A stretch of 64,000 nucleotides of DNA from JARFVT01 sp036677425 (GCA_036677425.1 JARFVT010000013.1:496001-560000); one strand, 5' to 3'; shown: positions 39,687 to 48,261, counted from the stretch's first letter. The notes: generated by a model from the letters alone, not told the origin. A program made the numbers and translations.

Positions 39687-40706
39687 ATGATGATATCGAT
39701 TGCAAAAAAATGGTCAATTCGCAAGCTATGTGATGAAAATGGTTTTTTTAAAATGGTATCATTGGATCAACGCCCACCAATTGAAGAACCAATTTCCAAA
39801 AAAATTTCATCAAGTGATAATTTAAATATGGAAATTGTTAAATTCAAACAATTACTGATCAAGGCATTTCAGGATAAGTCATCGGCGATGTTGCTTGATC
39901 CGTCATTTGCAATTGCAGGCTGTTTGGATGCTTTGGATGCTAAAAAAGGGCTATTGATATCGTTAGAAGATCCATATTCAAAAAAAATGCCATCGGGGGC
40001 AATCATAACATCTGCAATAAAATATTGGTCGGTTGCAAAAATAAAACGCATTGGCGGTGATGGTGTTAAATTATTAATATGGTATCATCCAGATGGCGAT
40101 GCGGTTATAAATTTGCATCAACAGCGATTAGTTAAACAAATTGGTGATGATTGCATTAAATATGATATTCCATTCATTCTGGAATTATTATCATATCCAA
40201 TGGGTTATGATGATGGTGATGGTTGTAAAAACAAGGCCGATATTGTTTTAAGGTCGGTAAAAGAATTTGCCAAACCAATCTATAATGTTGATGTTTTTAT
40301 GGTTGAAAGCCCAATTGATGCGACAGATATTATGGTCGTTGGTGAAGAAGGTTGGCAAGAAGCGCAGTTGGAATTTGATAAATTAGCAAAATATGCGGCG
40401 CGGCCTTGGGTAATGTTATCGATGGGTGCCGATATGGCGCAATTTCATAAAATTATGACCCATGCCTATCATGCGGGTTCATCAGGATATTTGGCGGGGC
40501 GTGCCTATTGGTTAGATACACTTTCCTATTACCCTGATTGGCAAAAAATGTTGGATGACATCAAAAATATGGCGCAAGATTATATCGATAAATTAAATAT
40601 ATTAACCGATGCAAAAGCAAAATCTTGGCAGGGATATTATTCTAATAATATGGTTGAACAACCAATATTAGATGAAGAATTTTGCAAATCTTATGATGAT
40701 ATCTAG
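39687..40706 (+). CDS. LacD/YihT-like class I aldolase family protein, Schiff-base Lys replaced by Met
   Basis: 339-residue TIM barrel homologous over its full length to tagatose-1,6-bisphosphate aldolase LacD and sulfofructose-1-phosphate aldolase YihT. Shared features: VSLDQRPPI, SAMLLDPSFAIAG, GGDGVKLLIWYHPDGDA, DIPFILELLSYP and SAGA-like WVMLSMGADMAQFHKI with AGRAYW near the end. Where LacD has the Schiff-base lysine (NVDVLKVEVPV), this protein reads NVDVFMVESPI: lysine is methionine (ATG at 40300-40302). An AAG to ATG change would do. The protein is therefore either inactive as a class I aldolase, uses another residue, or the codon is an error. It lies after the uronate operon and 9 bp before a TauE/SafE gene. 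Confidence 0.82.
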   Translation: MMISIAKKWSIRKLCDENGFFKMVSLDQRPPIEEPISKKISSSDNLNMEIVKFKQLLIKAFQDKSSAMLLDPSFAIAGCLDALDAKKGLLISLEDPYSKKMPSGAIITSAIKYWSVAKIKRIGGDGVKLLIWYHPDGDAVINLHQQRLVKQIGDDCIKYDIPFILELLSYPMGYDDGDGCKNKADIVLRSVKEFAKPIYNVDVFMVESPIDATDIMVVGEEGWQEAQLEFDKLAKYAARPWVMLSMGADMAQFHKIMTHAYHAGSSGYLAGRAYWLDTLSYYPDWQKMLDDIKNMAQDYIDKLNILTDAKAKSWQGYYSNNMVEQPILDEEFCKSYDDI

Positions 40707-40715
40707 TCATATTTA

Positions 40716-41510
40716 ATGATAGAAGTTCTTTCTAACCCATATTTTTATTTGGCAGTAATTCCGGCAATATTAATTGCGGGTATAAGCAAAGGTGGCTTTG
40801 CTGGTGGTTTAGGCGTTATTTCTGTGCCGATGATTGCCTTGGTTCTTCCTGCGGATATGGCGGCGGCTATTATGCTACCTATATTATGCTTGATGGATAT
40901 TTTTGGGGTTTTTGCATATCGTAATCAATGGAATGTGGATTTACTTAAAATATTAATCCCCGCATCATTTCTGGGGATAATCATTGGCATGTTAAGTTTT
41001 CAACATCTTCATGAGGCAAATATAAGATTGATAACTGGGTTAATCGCCGTGATATTTTCAGGCATATATTTTAAAAATAGATTTAATTTAATAAAAATAT
41101 CAAAAACTTCAAAAGCACCAATAATGGTTAAAATGCCAAAATATATTTCTGGTGGTTTCTGGGGTGGGGTTGCAGGCTTTACAAGCTTTATCGCACATGC
41201 AGGGGGGCCACCAGTCGGGGTATTTTTATTGCAACAAAAGCTTGATAAAACCATATTTCAAGCAACAACAGTTTTTTTCTTTACCTTTGTTAATTTTGTT
41301 AAATTAATCCCATATTCAATGATGGGGCAGTTTAATGGCGATATATTATGGATTTCTCTTATCCTATTACCGCTTGCGCCTATCGGCATTATTATCGGTA
41401 TAAAATTGCATCATAGAGTATCGCCAAGTTTATTTTATTTAATTTGTTATTCTTTATTATTTTTTACTGGCATCAAGTTAATTTTTGATTGGTTGCAATA
41501 TATTTTATAA
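40716..41510 (+). CDS. TauE/SafE family permease (sulfite/sulfonate exporter type)
   Basis: Membrane protein of 264 residues with about eight hydrophobic helices. The family's duplicated motif is visible: first half GISKGGFAGGLGVISVP with PILCLMDIFG, second half GGVAGFTSFIAHAGGPPVGVFLL. TauE/SafE proteins export sulfite, sulfoacetate or other organic anions. Nine bases separate it from the LacD-like gene, so the two are probably co-transcribed; export of an anion released by that pathway is an inference only. Confidence 0.9.
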   Translation: MIEVLSNPYFYLAVIPAILIAGISKGGFAGGLGVISVPMIALVLPADMAAAIMLPILCLMDIFGVFAYRNQWNVDLLKILIPASFLGIIIGMLSFQHLHEANIRLITGLIAVIFSGIYFKNRFNLIKISKTSKAPIMVKMPKYISGGFWGGVAGFTSFIAHAGGPPVGVFLLQQKLDKTIFQATTVFFFTFVNFVKLIPYSMMGQFNGDILWISLILLPLAPIGIIIGIKLHHRVSPSLFYLICYSLLFFTGIKLIFDWLQYIL

Positions 41511-41654
41511 AAATATTTTTATTTTGCTAAAATTATTGTTCGATATAAAAAATATAAATTCGACTTGACGAACATAAAATCTTAACCATAATAGATAAAT
41601 ATTTCTAAATTAGGCTTTTAAACAAATGGTAAAATTTAAATTAAGGAAAAAATT

Positions 41655-42953
41655 ATGACTGATAAAATTTTAAACCCACAGACAATTGCCCTACATGCAG
41701 GTTATCGGGCTGATCCCACAACTGGTGCGGTTGCAGTGCCAATTTATCAAACAACATCATATCAATTTGAAAGTGCGGAACATGCAAGGAAATTATTCGC
41801 GCTTGAGGAATTGGGCAATATCTATACCCGCATAATGAATCCAACGCTTGATGTTTTAGAAAAACGCATCACCGCATTGGAAGGCGGTGTTGCCGCATTG
41901 GCGGTTGCATCGGGCCAAGCCGCATCAACTTTGGCAGTGCAGAATATCGCCAAGGCAGGCGATAATATCGTAAGTTCGACCGATCTTTACGGCGGCACAT
42001 GGAATTTATTTGCCAATCGGATGAAAGATATGGGCATCGAAGTACGTTTCGTTGATCCAAGCGACCCAGAAAATTTTCGTAAAGCCATCGATGATAAAAC
42101 ACGGGCATTTTATGCCGAGACCTTACCTAATCCAAAATTACAAGTATTTCCAATTCAAGAAGTAGCAGATATTGGTTTCGAATATGGCATTCCATTAATC
42201 ATGGATAATACGGCATCGCCCATACTTTGTCGCCCATTTGATCATGGCGCGGCGATTATTATTTATTCTACCACTAAATATATTGGCGGTCATGGCACAT
42301 CAATTGGCGGCATAATTGTCGATAGTGGTAAATTCCCATGGGAAAAACATGCCAGCCGCCAACCATATTTAAACGAGCCTGATCCAAGTTATCATGGCGC
42401 AATTTGGACAGAGGCAGTAAAACCATTAGGGCCGATTGCCTATATAATCAAGGCGCGGGTAACATTATTGCGCGATCTTGGTTCTGCGCTTAGCCCGTTC
42501 AATGCCTTTCAAATAATTCAAGGCCTTGAAACATTACCATTAAGAATGCGTGAACATTGTAAAAATGGCACGGCGGTTGCAGAATTTCTAAGAAAAAATA
42601 AAGCAGTTGAACAAGTTATTCACCCAAGCCAGCAAAGCGGTCAAGCCTTGGCACGTGCCGATAAATATTTAAAAAATGGCTATGGCGCATTAGTTGGTTT
42701 TCATATTGCAGGTGGTATCGAGGCGGGGGCAAAATTCATTGATAATTTAAAATTGCTTTATCATGTGGCAAATATTGGCGATGTCAGATCATTGGCAATT
42801 CACCCCGCCACCACCACTCATGCACAATTAAATAAGCAAGAACAATTGGCGGCAGGGGTAAGTGATAATTATATTCGCCTGTCGATTGGGATTGAACATA
42901 TTGACGATATTATCTCCGATATAGCTCAAGCTCTCGCTGTTTCACAGAGCTAA
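41655..42953 (+). CDS. metY: O-acetylhomoserine sulfhydrylase (MetY type)
   Basis: PLP enzyme of the Cys/Met metabolism family that makes homocysteine (or methionine) from O-acetylhomoserine and sulfide or methanethiol. Features: TIALHAGYRADPTTGAVAVP, YTRIMNPTLDVLEKRI, the PLP lysine in YSTTKYIGGHGTS, the MetY-typical acidic insert after it (KHASRQPYLNEPDPSYHG), and SLAIHPATTTHAQL followed by IRLSIGIEHIDDI. 432 residues, right for MetY and longer than MetB/MetC. The AT-rich leader (41511-41654) contains a TGTTCG...CGAACA inverted pair but no riboswitch I can identify. Confidence 0.92.
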   Translation: MTDKILNPQTIALHAGYRADPTTGAVAVPIYQTTSYQFESAEHARKLFALEELGNIYTRIMNPTLDVLEKRITALEGGVAALAVASGQAASTLAVQNIAKAGDNIVSSTDLYGGTWNLFANRMKDMGIEVRFVDPSDPENFRKAIDDKTRAFYAETLPNPKLQVFPIQEVADIGFEYGIPLIMDNTASPILCRPFDHGAAIIIYSTTKYIGGHGTSIGGIIVDSGKFPWEKHASRQPYLNEPDPSYHGAIWTEAVKPLGPIAYIIKARVTLLRDLGSALSPFNAFQIIQGLETLPLRMREHCKNGTAVAEFLRKNKAVEQVIHPSQQSGQALARADKYLKNGYGALVGFHIAGGIEAGAKFIDNLKLLYHVANIGDVRSLAIHPATTTHAQLNKQEQLAAGVSDNYIRLSIGIEHIDDIISDIAQALAVSQS

Positions 42954-42972
42954 ATTTAAAATATACATAAAG

Positions 42973-42998
42973 CCCTTGTATTATTAATGCGAGGGATT
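42973..42998 (+). terminator. Possible weak terminator after metY
   Basis: Six-pair stem CCCTTG / CGAGGG (one G-U pair), 11-base loop, followed by a T-rich but interrupted stretch. Position after metY is the main support. Confidence 0.35.
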
Positions 42999-43055
42999 TA
43001 CTTTGTTAAGTTTTGAAGGTTTTTCTATGATATAGATACGACGCTGCGTCGTTGG

Positions 43056-43881
43056 GGCAAGCACTATGTAATATATTTATTAAGTCAAAAATAAAATTTG
43101 AATTTATTGATAAATTTATAACAGAAAAATTTATTTGTGGTGTCATTGTGCGCAGACCAGATGATATTAAACCACAAAAAGGCGATATTGTTTATAATAG
43201 CGCTACGACAAAAGTATTATATGATAATAGCCAAAAGAAATGACTGCGATTATAGGTGACTTAGGGTTTGAAGATATTCGATGCTTAAAGGAAATTGATC
43301 ACGAATATCCCAATGTCTTGCGCGATTTGATTTCTGATGGCTATCTTTGGCGCAATTTTGGTAATGCCAGTAAACCCATATGCTATGATCGGCAATGGCT
43401 ATGGTGAAAATATCCATAGCTTCCATTGTTTTGAGCCTGATCCAGATAGCATCCAACATCTTGAAGCAAAAAAATAAAAATAAATACTAAATATCCTGAT
43501 ATGAATATTTTAATTCATAAATATGCAGCAGGTTTGCGACCGGGCAAGGCAAGATTAGATGTGAGCAACGGTTCTTCGGCAAAAATTATTGAGAAAGGCG
43601 GTATAGAGGTCGATATAGTATCGTTAGACCAATATTTAGGCGATAAATATAAGATAAATTATATAAAAATGGATATTGAAGGCGGTGAATTAGACGCGAT
43701 AAATGGTGCAGAACAATTAATAAAATCAAATAAGACAGATATGGCCGTCGCAATTTATCATAAAAATTATGATATATGGGTACTCGCCAATAAAATTAAA
43801 GAATTTATGCCCGATTGTAAATTATATTTACGCCAACATCATCATTGGGGGTTGGAGCTAACTCTTTATGTAACCAATTGA
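43056..43881 (+). pseudogene. FkbM-type methyltransferase fossil
   Basis: Fragments of an FkbM-family SAM-dependent methyltransferase in several frames. A lead-in fragment (43052-43243) ends KGDIVYNSATTKVLYDN; a second piece from 43240 holds ITAI-type core with DHEYPNVLRDLISDGY; a third reads GNGYGENIHSFHCFEPDPDSI, typical of FkbM around the SAM site; the longest (43501-43881) holds VDIVSLDQYLGDKYKINYIKMD with the IKMDIEGGELDAINGAEQL signature and the C-terminal LRQHHHWGLELTLYV. At least two frame changes and two stops separate them. Clearly dead. It has no sugar or O-antigen genes around it here. Confidence 0.8.
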
Positions 43882-43971
43882 TTTTATGGTTTGATTAATA
43901 TAATTGCCGCATCCTATATAATTTTGTTATAATAGCTAATATTTCAAGATTAAATATTTTAGGATTAAATA

Positions 43972-44976
43972 ATGATTAACCCAACATTAGGCCATTACCC
44001 GCAAAGCCGTATGCGGCGCAACCGCAGTAATCATGCCATTAGGCAATTGGCGGCAGAAAATAGCCTTAGCGTTAATGATTTAATATGGCCCGTTTTCGTC
44101 ATTGATGGTGATAATATTAAGCAAGAAATCGCCTCCATGCCGGGGGTATATCGTTATAGTGGCGACCTTATCATTGACGCGGTCAGTACGGTTGTTGAAC
44201 TTGGCATAAATGCAATTGCAATTTTCCCCTATACTGCTGCTGCTAATAAAACTCATGATGCAAGTGAGGCCTATAACCCAGAAAATCTTATTTGTACTGC
44301 GGTTCGTAAATTACGCGCCGCCTTTCCACAATTAATAATAATTTGTGATGTGGCATTAGACCCATATACCGACCATGGGCATGATGGTTTGCTTGACGGC
44401 AACGTTATTTTAAATGATCCAACTATTGATATATTGATAAAACAATCAATCGCCCAAGCCGAAGCGGGATGTAATATGCTTGCGCCATCAGATATGATGG
44501 ATGGTCGTATTGGGGCAATTCGTAAATCTTTGGATAAGGTGGGCTTGGATGATATTAATATTATTTCCTATGCTGCTAAATATGCCTCTGGCTTTTACGG
44601 ACCGTTCCGTGATGCGGTCGGTTCAAAACAGGCATTAAATGGCGACAAGCGCAGCTATCAAATGGACCCAGCCAATAGTGATGAGGCCTTGCGCGAGGTG
44701 GCAAAAGATATTCACGAGGGGGCGGATATGATAATGATAAAACCGGGAATGCCATATCTTGATATTTTATCACAAGTAAAAGCCCATTTTGGCATGCCGA
44801 CCTTGGCATATCAGGTGTCGGGCGAATATTCCATGTTGCGCGGTGCGTTTGATAATGGCTGGATGGATCAAGATAAGGTGATAATGGAAAGCCTTATATG
44901 TTTTAAACGCGCCGGTGCCGACGGTATTTTAAGCTATTTTGCCCCATATGCTGCAAAGCGGTTAAGGGATGGCTGA
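43972..44976 (+). CDS. hemB: Delta-aminolevulinic acid dehydratase (porphobilinogen synthase)
   Basis: Condenses two 5-aminolevulinates to porphobilinogen in heme biosynthesis. Catalytic lysines are in IISYAAKYASGFYGPFRDA and MIIKPGMPYLDIL; the metal region is the aspartate type (VALDPYTDHGHDGLL) rather than the cysteine zinc type, as usual in alphaproteobacteria. 334 residues, full length, TGA stop. The next frame (an NAD-binding dehydrogenase relic) starts inside it at 44969, an 8-base overlap. Confidence 0.96.
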   Translation: MINPTLGHYPQSRMRRNRSNHAIRQLAAENSLSVNDLIWPVFVIDGDNIKQEIASMPGVYRYSGDLIIDAVSTVVELGINAIAIFPYTAAANKTHDASEAYNPENLICTAVRKLRAAFPQLIIICDVALDPYTDHGHDGLLDGNVILNDPTIDILIKQSIAQAEAGCNMLAPSDMMDGRIGAIRKSLDKVGLDDINIISYAAKYASGFYGPFRDAVGSKQALNGDKRSYQMDPANSDEALREVAKDIHEGADMIMIKPGMPYLDILSQVKAHFGMPTLAYQVSGEYSMLRGAFDNGWMDQDKVIMESLICFKRAGADGILSYFAPYAAKRLRDG

Positions 44977-45616
44977 AATGGCAAAAATTGCATTTTTGGG
45001 CTTGGGTAAAATGGGCGCTGGCATGGCGTATCGGTTAATTGCCGCAGGTCATGAAATGCATATTTATAACCGTGATCACCAAAAATTAGTGCAACTTAAA
45101 TCGCTTGGCGCGGTGGTTCATGATAATCCAAAAACAGCGGTTTCTGGTGTTGATGCAATATTTATAATGTTAAGCGATGACGATGCATCAAAATCCGTAT
45201 GGTGCGGTGATGATGGAATTTTAAATGGCGATATCAAGGCTGGTTCGCTGGAGATTGAATGGTCGACGCTTTCCCATGATTGGGTGATGCAAGTATCCGT
45301 ACAAGCAACAGCGGCTGGATTCTGTTATATGGATAGCCCAGTAACAGGACTTCCAGATGCGGCGGCTTCTGGTAAATTAACATTATTCCTTGGTGGAAAT
45401 TTAAATATAATAAAACGCGCGCAATCATCATCAGAATATATTATTTAATGGAAAATTACGTCTTAAAGATACGCGCTATGGTATGGATTTAGCCAAAAAA
45501 TTTAACATTGATGCCAATTTAGAAAACAGGCATTGATGGCCTTTAATAAACTTGCCGATGATGGTTATGGTGATTTGGCAGAATCAAAAATTATTGATTC
45601 AATTGTTAAAAAATAA
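44969..45616 (+). pseudogene. 3-hydroxyisobutyrate dehydrogenase-like, central deletion
   Basis: Beta-hydroxyacid dehydrogenase family. The N-terminal Rossmann domain is present: KIAFLGLGKMGAGMAYRLIAAGH, VDAIFIMLSDDDASKSVW and the substrate motif YMDSPVTGLPDAAASGKLTL (the family's DAPVSGG region). After GGNLNIIKRAQSS the frame stops at 45448. The next recognisable piece, beginning at about 45455, is the family C-terminus: LKDTRYGMDLAKKFNID and LADDGYGDLAESKIID, with another frame break between. About 90 residues, including the catalytic lysine helix, are missing. Dead gene. Overlaps the hemB end by eight bases. Confidence 0.83.
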
Positions 45617-45736
45617 TTTTGCTATAGATCATATTATCTTTAAATAATATAAATTATAATTAAATGTTCAAGCGTAATCCTCGTAATATTTTTGCGTGGA
45701 TACTATCCTTTGGCATTTGCTTTGCTTCTAATGATA

Positions 45737-45876
45737 TGTCAACGTTTTTTAGGACAGCTTGTTAAGCTGCTTTTGTACGGTTTTCATATTCTATTGGTGA
45801 TCGGTAATTATTTGCTAAATGCATTCTGGTTTAGTTATAAAAAACTTCGATATATTCAAATATAGCCTGTTTTGTC
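45737..45876 (-). mobile_element. IS3-family transposase remnant with one terminal repeat
   Basis: Reading leftward from 45876, the frame gives KQAIFEYIEVFYN-stop-TRMHLANNYRSPIEYEN then RTKAA and a TAA at 45762-45764. This is the C-terminus of an IS3-type OrfB integrase (the IEVFYNR-x-R-x-H...YLSPxEYE pattern), itself broken by a stop. The sequence from 45737 (TGTCAACGTTTTTTAGGACA) has the look of the terminal inverted repeat of this family. No second end and no upstream transposase part is in the window. Confidence 0.78.
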
Positions 45877-46162
45877 TGCTATTGCCGACCCTATTTTTCG
45901 GGAAGGGCAAGAAACTGGAACTAAATTTATACAGGATGCTATAAACAGGCTTTCTGACGCTTCATCAAGTCATAAAAAAATGAAAGCGGACGGCATATTT
46001 GGTTCACAAACCTATAGAGCCTTGCAAGAAATTGCCAAACACACCAAACAAACAAAAATATTTTTAAATAATATATCCAATGAAAAAATTGAAAAATGGA
46101 CAGGAGATAAAAATTCCAAAGGCGAATTGGCGCGAATTTATTATTATATCCCTAAAGAATAA
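45872..46162 (+). pseudogene. C-terminal fragment, peptidoglycan-binding-like
   Basis: An open frame of 96 codons that begins inside the IS3 relic (first possible start TTG 45872). It carries FIQDAINRLSDASSSHKKMK followed by ADGIFGSQTYRALQEIA, the pattern of peptidoglycan-binding-1-type repeats found in phage-like and secreted muramidases. No catalytic domain precedes it; the upstream part was evidently removed by the IS insertion or a later deletion. The family match is short, so the exact parent protein is uncertain. Confidence 0.55.
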
Positions 46163-46165
46163 CCA

Positions 46166-46963
46166 TTATCGCCCCCCTAATTCAACAAGATATTTATGGA
46201 TATCTGTGGCGGTTTCCCAATGACCATTTCTATAGGGGCGATGAGGGGGGGAGTGGCTGGATAATATATTCCAGCCGCCTTCTTTCTTCTGTCTTATAAA
46301 GGCCATAGGAGTATTTGCAAAACCCTTACTATAATTACAACTTGAAACTTGATAATTGTCTTTACTTATATGGGTAACGTCTTCTTTTTCAGATTTGTTT
46401 TTTAACCAACATTTTTTAACATATAAAACCACCGCAGTATCGCCGATATCGCCTTTTGCTTCTAAGGAGTTGTATTTATGAGTAAATTCCCAATCACGAT
46501 AACTGCCATATGTGCTAAATGTCTTAGTATTTTCAGCGGTTAATTTAAAGCTGGCAATGCGATATTCAATCATAATCTTTTTAGGCACAAAACCCAATGG
46601 TGGCCAATTAAATTGGTGCGGCCTTCGATAATCACTGCTAGTAATAAAAAATATTCCGTCACAAATTGGATGCCAAAAACCTGGATGTTTATCGCTCCAT
46701 TCATAACTTCGATCGGTCCAAATTTCGCATGCCAGTATGGTATCGGCGACGCATTTTGGTGATGAAAGCTCGCCGATGCAGCTGCTGGTCATTTTACTGC
46801 CGTCGCCCATTAACATTTGCCAATCATATATTGTAACTTCATTACCTTTTATCATTCGAGTGATCGAACCTTCACCCAAATTATGCTCGACTGGACTTTC
46901 TTCGGCAAATGCTGCATTTCCCATAAATAAGATAACAGTGATAATTATATTAATCAGACGCAT
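46166..46963 (-). CDS. Hypothetical secreted protein
   Basis: 265 residues starting with a clean signal peptide (MRLINIIITVILFMGNAAFA, cleavage after AFA). The mature part is rich in Trp, Tyr and Cys (six or more cysteines, e.g. SSCIGELSSPKCVADTILACE in pieces, CDGIFF, KKCWLKN), consistent with disulfides in the periplasm or outside. A His-Ser-Pro-Pro-His patch occurs near the C-terminus (SSHSPPHRPY). I do not recognise a family. A GGGAGAA ribosome site precedes the ATG. It converges on the truncated fragment to its left, leaving only three bases between the stops. Confidence 0.75.
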   Translation of the reverse strand: MRLINIIITVILFMGNAAFAEESPVEHNLGEGSITRMIKGNEVTIYDWQMLMGDGSKMTSSCIGELSSPKCVADTILACEIWTDRSYEWSDKHPGFWHPICDGIFFITSSDYRRPHQFNWPPLGFVPKKIMIEYRIASFKLTAENTKTFSTYGSYRDWEFTHKYNSLEAKGDIGDTAVVLYVKKCWLKNKSEKEDVTHISKDNYQVSSCNYSKGFANTPMAFIRQKKEGGWNILSSHSPPHRPYRNGHWETATDIHKYLVELGGR

Positions 46964-47543
46964 TAAATTCTCCCAATATGATTAATATTATGTAATAAAA
47001 ACTTTAATTTTTCAAGTGATGGTTGTGGGGTTATCTATTTTACGCCTAAGCGCGGCGGGCGGTCGCCCTCTTTTTATATCTACGCGCATAAGCGCGGCGG
47101 GCAGTCGCCCTTGCCAATCACTTGCGTGATTGGTTTAAGTTTGCCTTTAATTATGTAGCTTGCGTATATCGTTCTAGCAAACCCCGAGCAACGAAGTTGC
47201 GACGACGTGTTTGCGTACTAATAAAAAAGAGTATGCGAGAGCGAACAAGCGTGAGCACGCGAGAGCCACAGCTTAGTGCAACGATAAAAAGATACGTGTT
47301 TGCGTAATAAAAAAAGCTGTGTAATTAATTCTCAAAAATCACTGGACTGGTACAGGAATATGGTACAAGATTTGGCAATGCAAGAAGGCAGCTGATCTGT
47401 AACTTATTGATATATAAGGGGATTGGAAATGCAGTAGCTTTTTCCCCCGTCTCCGCCATATTCGATGAATGGTTAAACGCTTAAGCGCTCTAACCATTTG
47501 TTATTTATACATTAATATTAATGGTTAAATATATGAAAAATAA
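46964..47543. other. Intergenic region with hairpin-rich, GC-rich island
   Basis: About 580 bases without a credible gene. The middle (roughly 47040-47310) is far less AT-rich than its surroundings and full of short repeats and dyads (listed separately). Toward gmk, CCCCGTCTCCGCCA at 47443-47456 resembles a tRNA 3' end without the rest of a tRNA, and TTAAACGCTTAAGCG... to ...CTAACCA at 47472-47497 forms an imperfect hairpin that may end the gmk transcript. Confidence 0.55.
47048..47133. repeat. Direct repeat pair plus perfect 8-4-8 hairpin
   Basis: TAAGCGCGGCGGGC-G/A-GTCGCCCT occurs twice, near 47048-47070 and 47089-47111, each copy self-complementary around GGGC...GCCC. Immediately after the second copy lies a perfect hairpin CCAATCAC-TTGC-GTGATTGG at 47114-47133. 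A further repeated string (ACGTGTTTGCGTA with AATAAAAAA) occurs at about 47205 and 47294. The origin is unknown; a palindromic intergenic element is the simplest description. Confidence 0.65.
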
Positions 47544-48192
47544 TTATTGTCCGTTACGTAATTGTTTAACAAAATCGCCAAGTCCAGATTGACGTTGGCG
47601 GCGCAGGCGTTCTGATGCTAGAATTGAACGAACCGAAGCGACCGATTCTTCGATATCATTATTAACAATTACCCAATCATATTCAGGGTAATGGCTCATT
47701 TCATCCGATGCTTTTTCCATCCGTTTGGCGACCACATCTATTGGGTCTTGAGCGCGTGATTTAAGGCGTTTTTTCCAATTCAATAGTTGATGGCGGTAGA
47801 ATAAAAACTCTGACCAGATCATTTTCACAATTATCGCTTAATTGTTGCGTTCCTTTCCAGTCGATATCGAATAAAATATCGCTGCTGTTATTTAATATAC
47901 TCATAACCGCGGCCTTGGGCGTGCCGTAATAATTATCAAATACCTTGGCATGTTCTAAAATATCACCCTTGTTGCGCATTATCATAAATTCTTCACTGCT
48001 GATGAAATGATAATCGACGCCTTCGGTTTCACCAGGGCGTTTTTTTCTAGTAGTTGCCGAAACAGACATGATTATATGATCATCATCTGCCAATATTTTT
48101 TTAGCAATTGTTGATTTACCTGCACCAGATGGCGAGGATAATATTAACATTAATCCGCGCCGTTTAATATTAAATATATCATTATTAGCCAT
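47544..48192 (-). pseudogene. gmk: Guanylate kinase, frameshift in a poly-A tract
   Basis: Essential nucleotide kinase converting GMP to GDP. Starts at ATG 48190-48192 (MANNDIF), followed by RRGLMLILSSPSGAGKSTIA (P-loop), SATTRKKRPGETEGVDY and LVRVFILPPSTIELEK. After ELEK the frame is lost at a run of six A (plus-strand T6, 47769-47774); removing one A gives ELEKRLKSRAQDPIDVVAKRM and the rest of the enzyme, ending GDFVKQLRNGQ. Corrected length 215 residues, normal. Because gmk is essential, the extra A is either a sequence error, a very recent mutation, or is rescued by slippage on the A-tract. Confidence 0.9.
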
Positions 48193-48261
48193 AATCATTC
48201 CTATTATTCTATCCAAATATCTGATATGCAATTATATTATCTTATAGCGATATTTTATAAG

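Noticed and set aside
41511..41654. SAM-II or SAM-V riboswitch in the metY leader
   Set aside because: A TGTTCG/CGAACA pair and AAATGG...AAGG bits are suggestive, but the loop size and core bases do not match the SAM-II pattern I know. A covariance-model scan (SAM-II, SAM-V) would decide.
47122..47307. Short Arg/Lys-rich frame in the hairpin island
   Set aside because: Composition is driven by the repeats; no ribosome site and no recognisable domain.
47443..47456. CCCCGTCTCCGCCA as the 3' end of a tRNA or tmRNA
   Set aside because: No T-arm, anticodon arm or matching 5' acceptor strand found upstream; at best an integration-site relic.
1375..48192. An alternative genetic code explaining the internal stops
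   Set aside because: TAA, TAG and TGA all serve as natural stops here (for example hemB ends in TGA), and the internal stops replace different amino acids.
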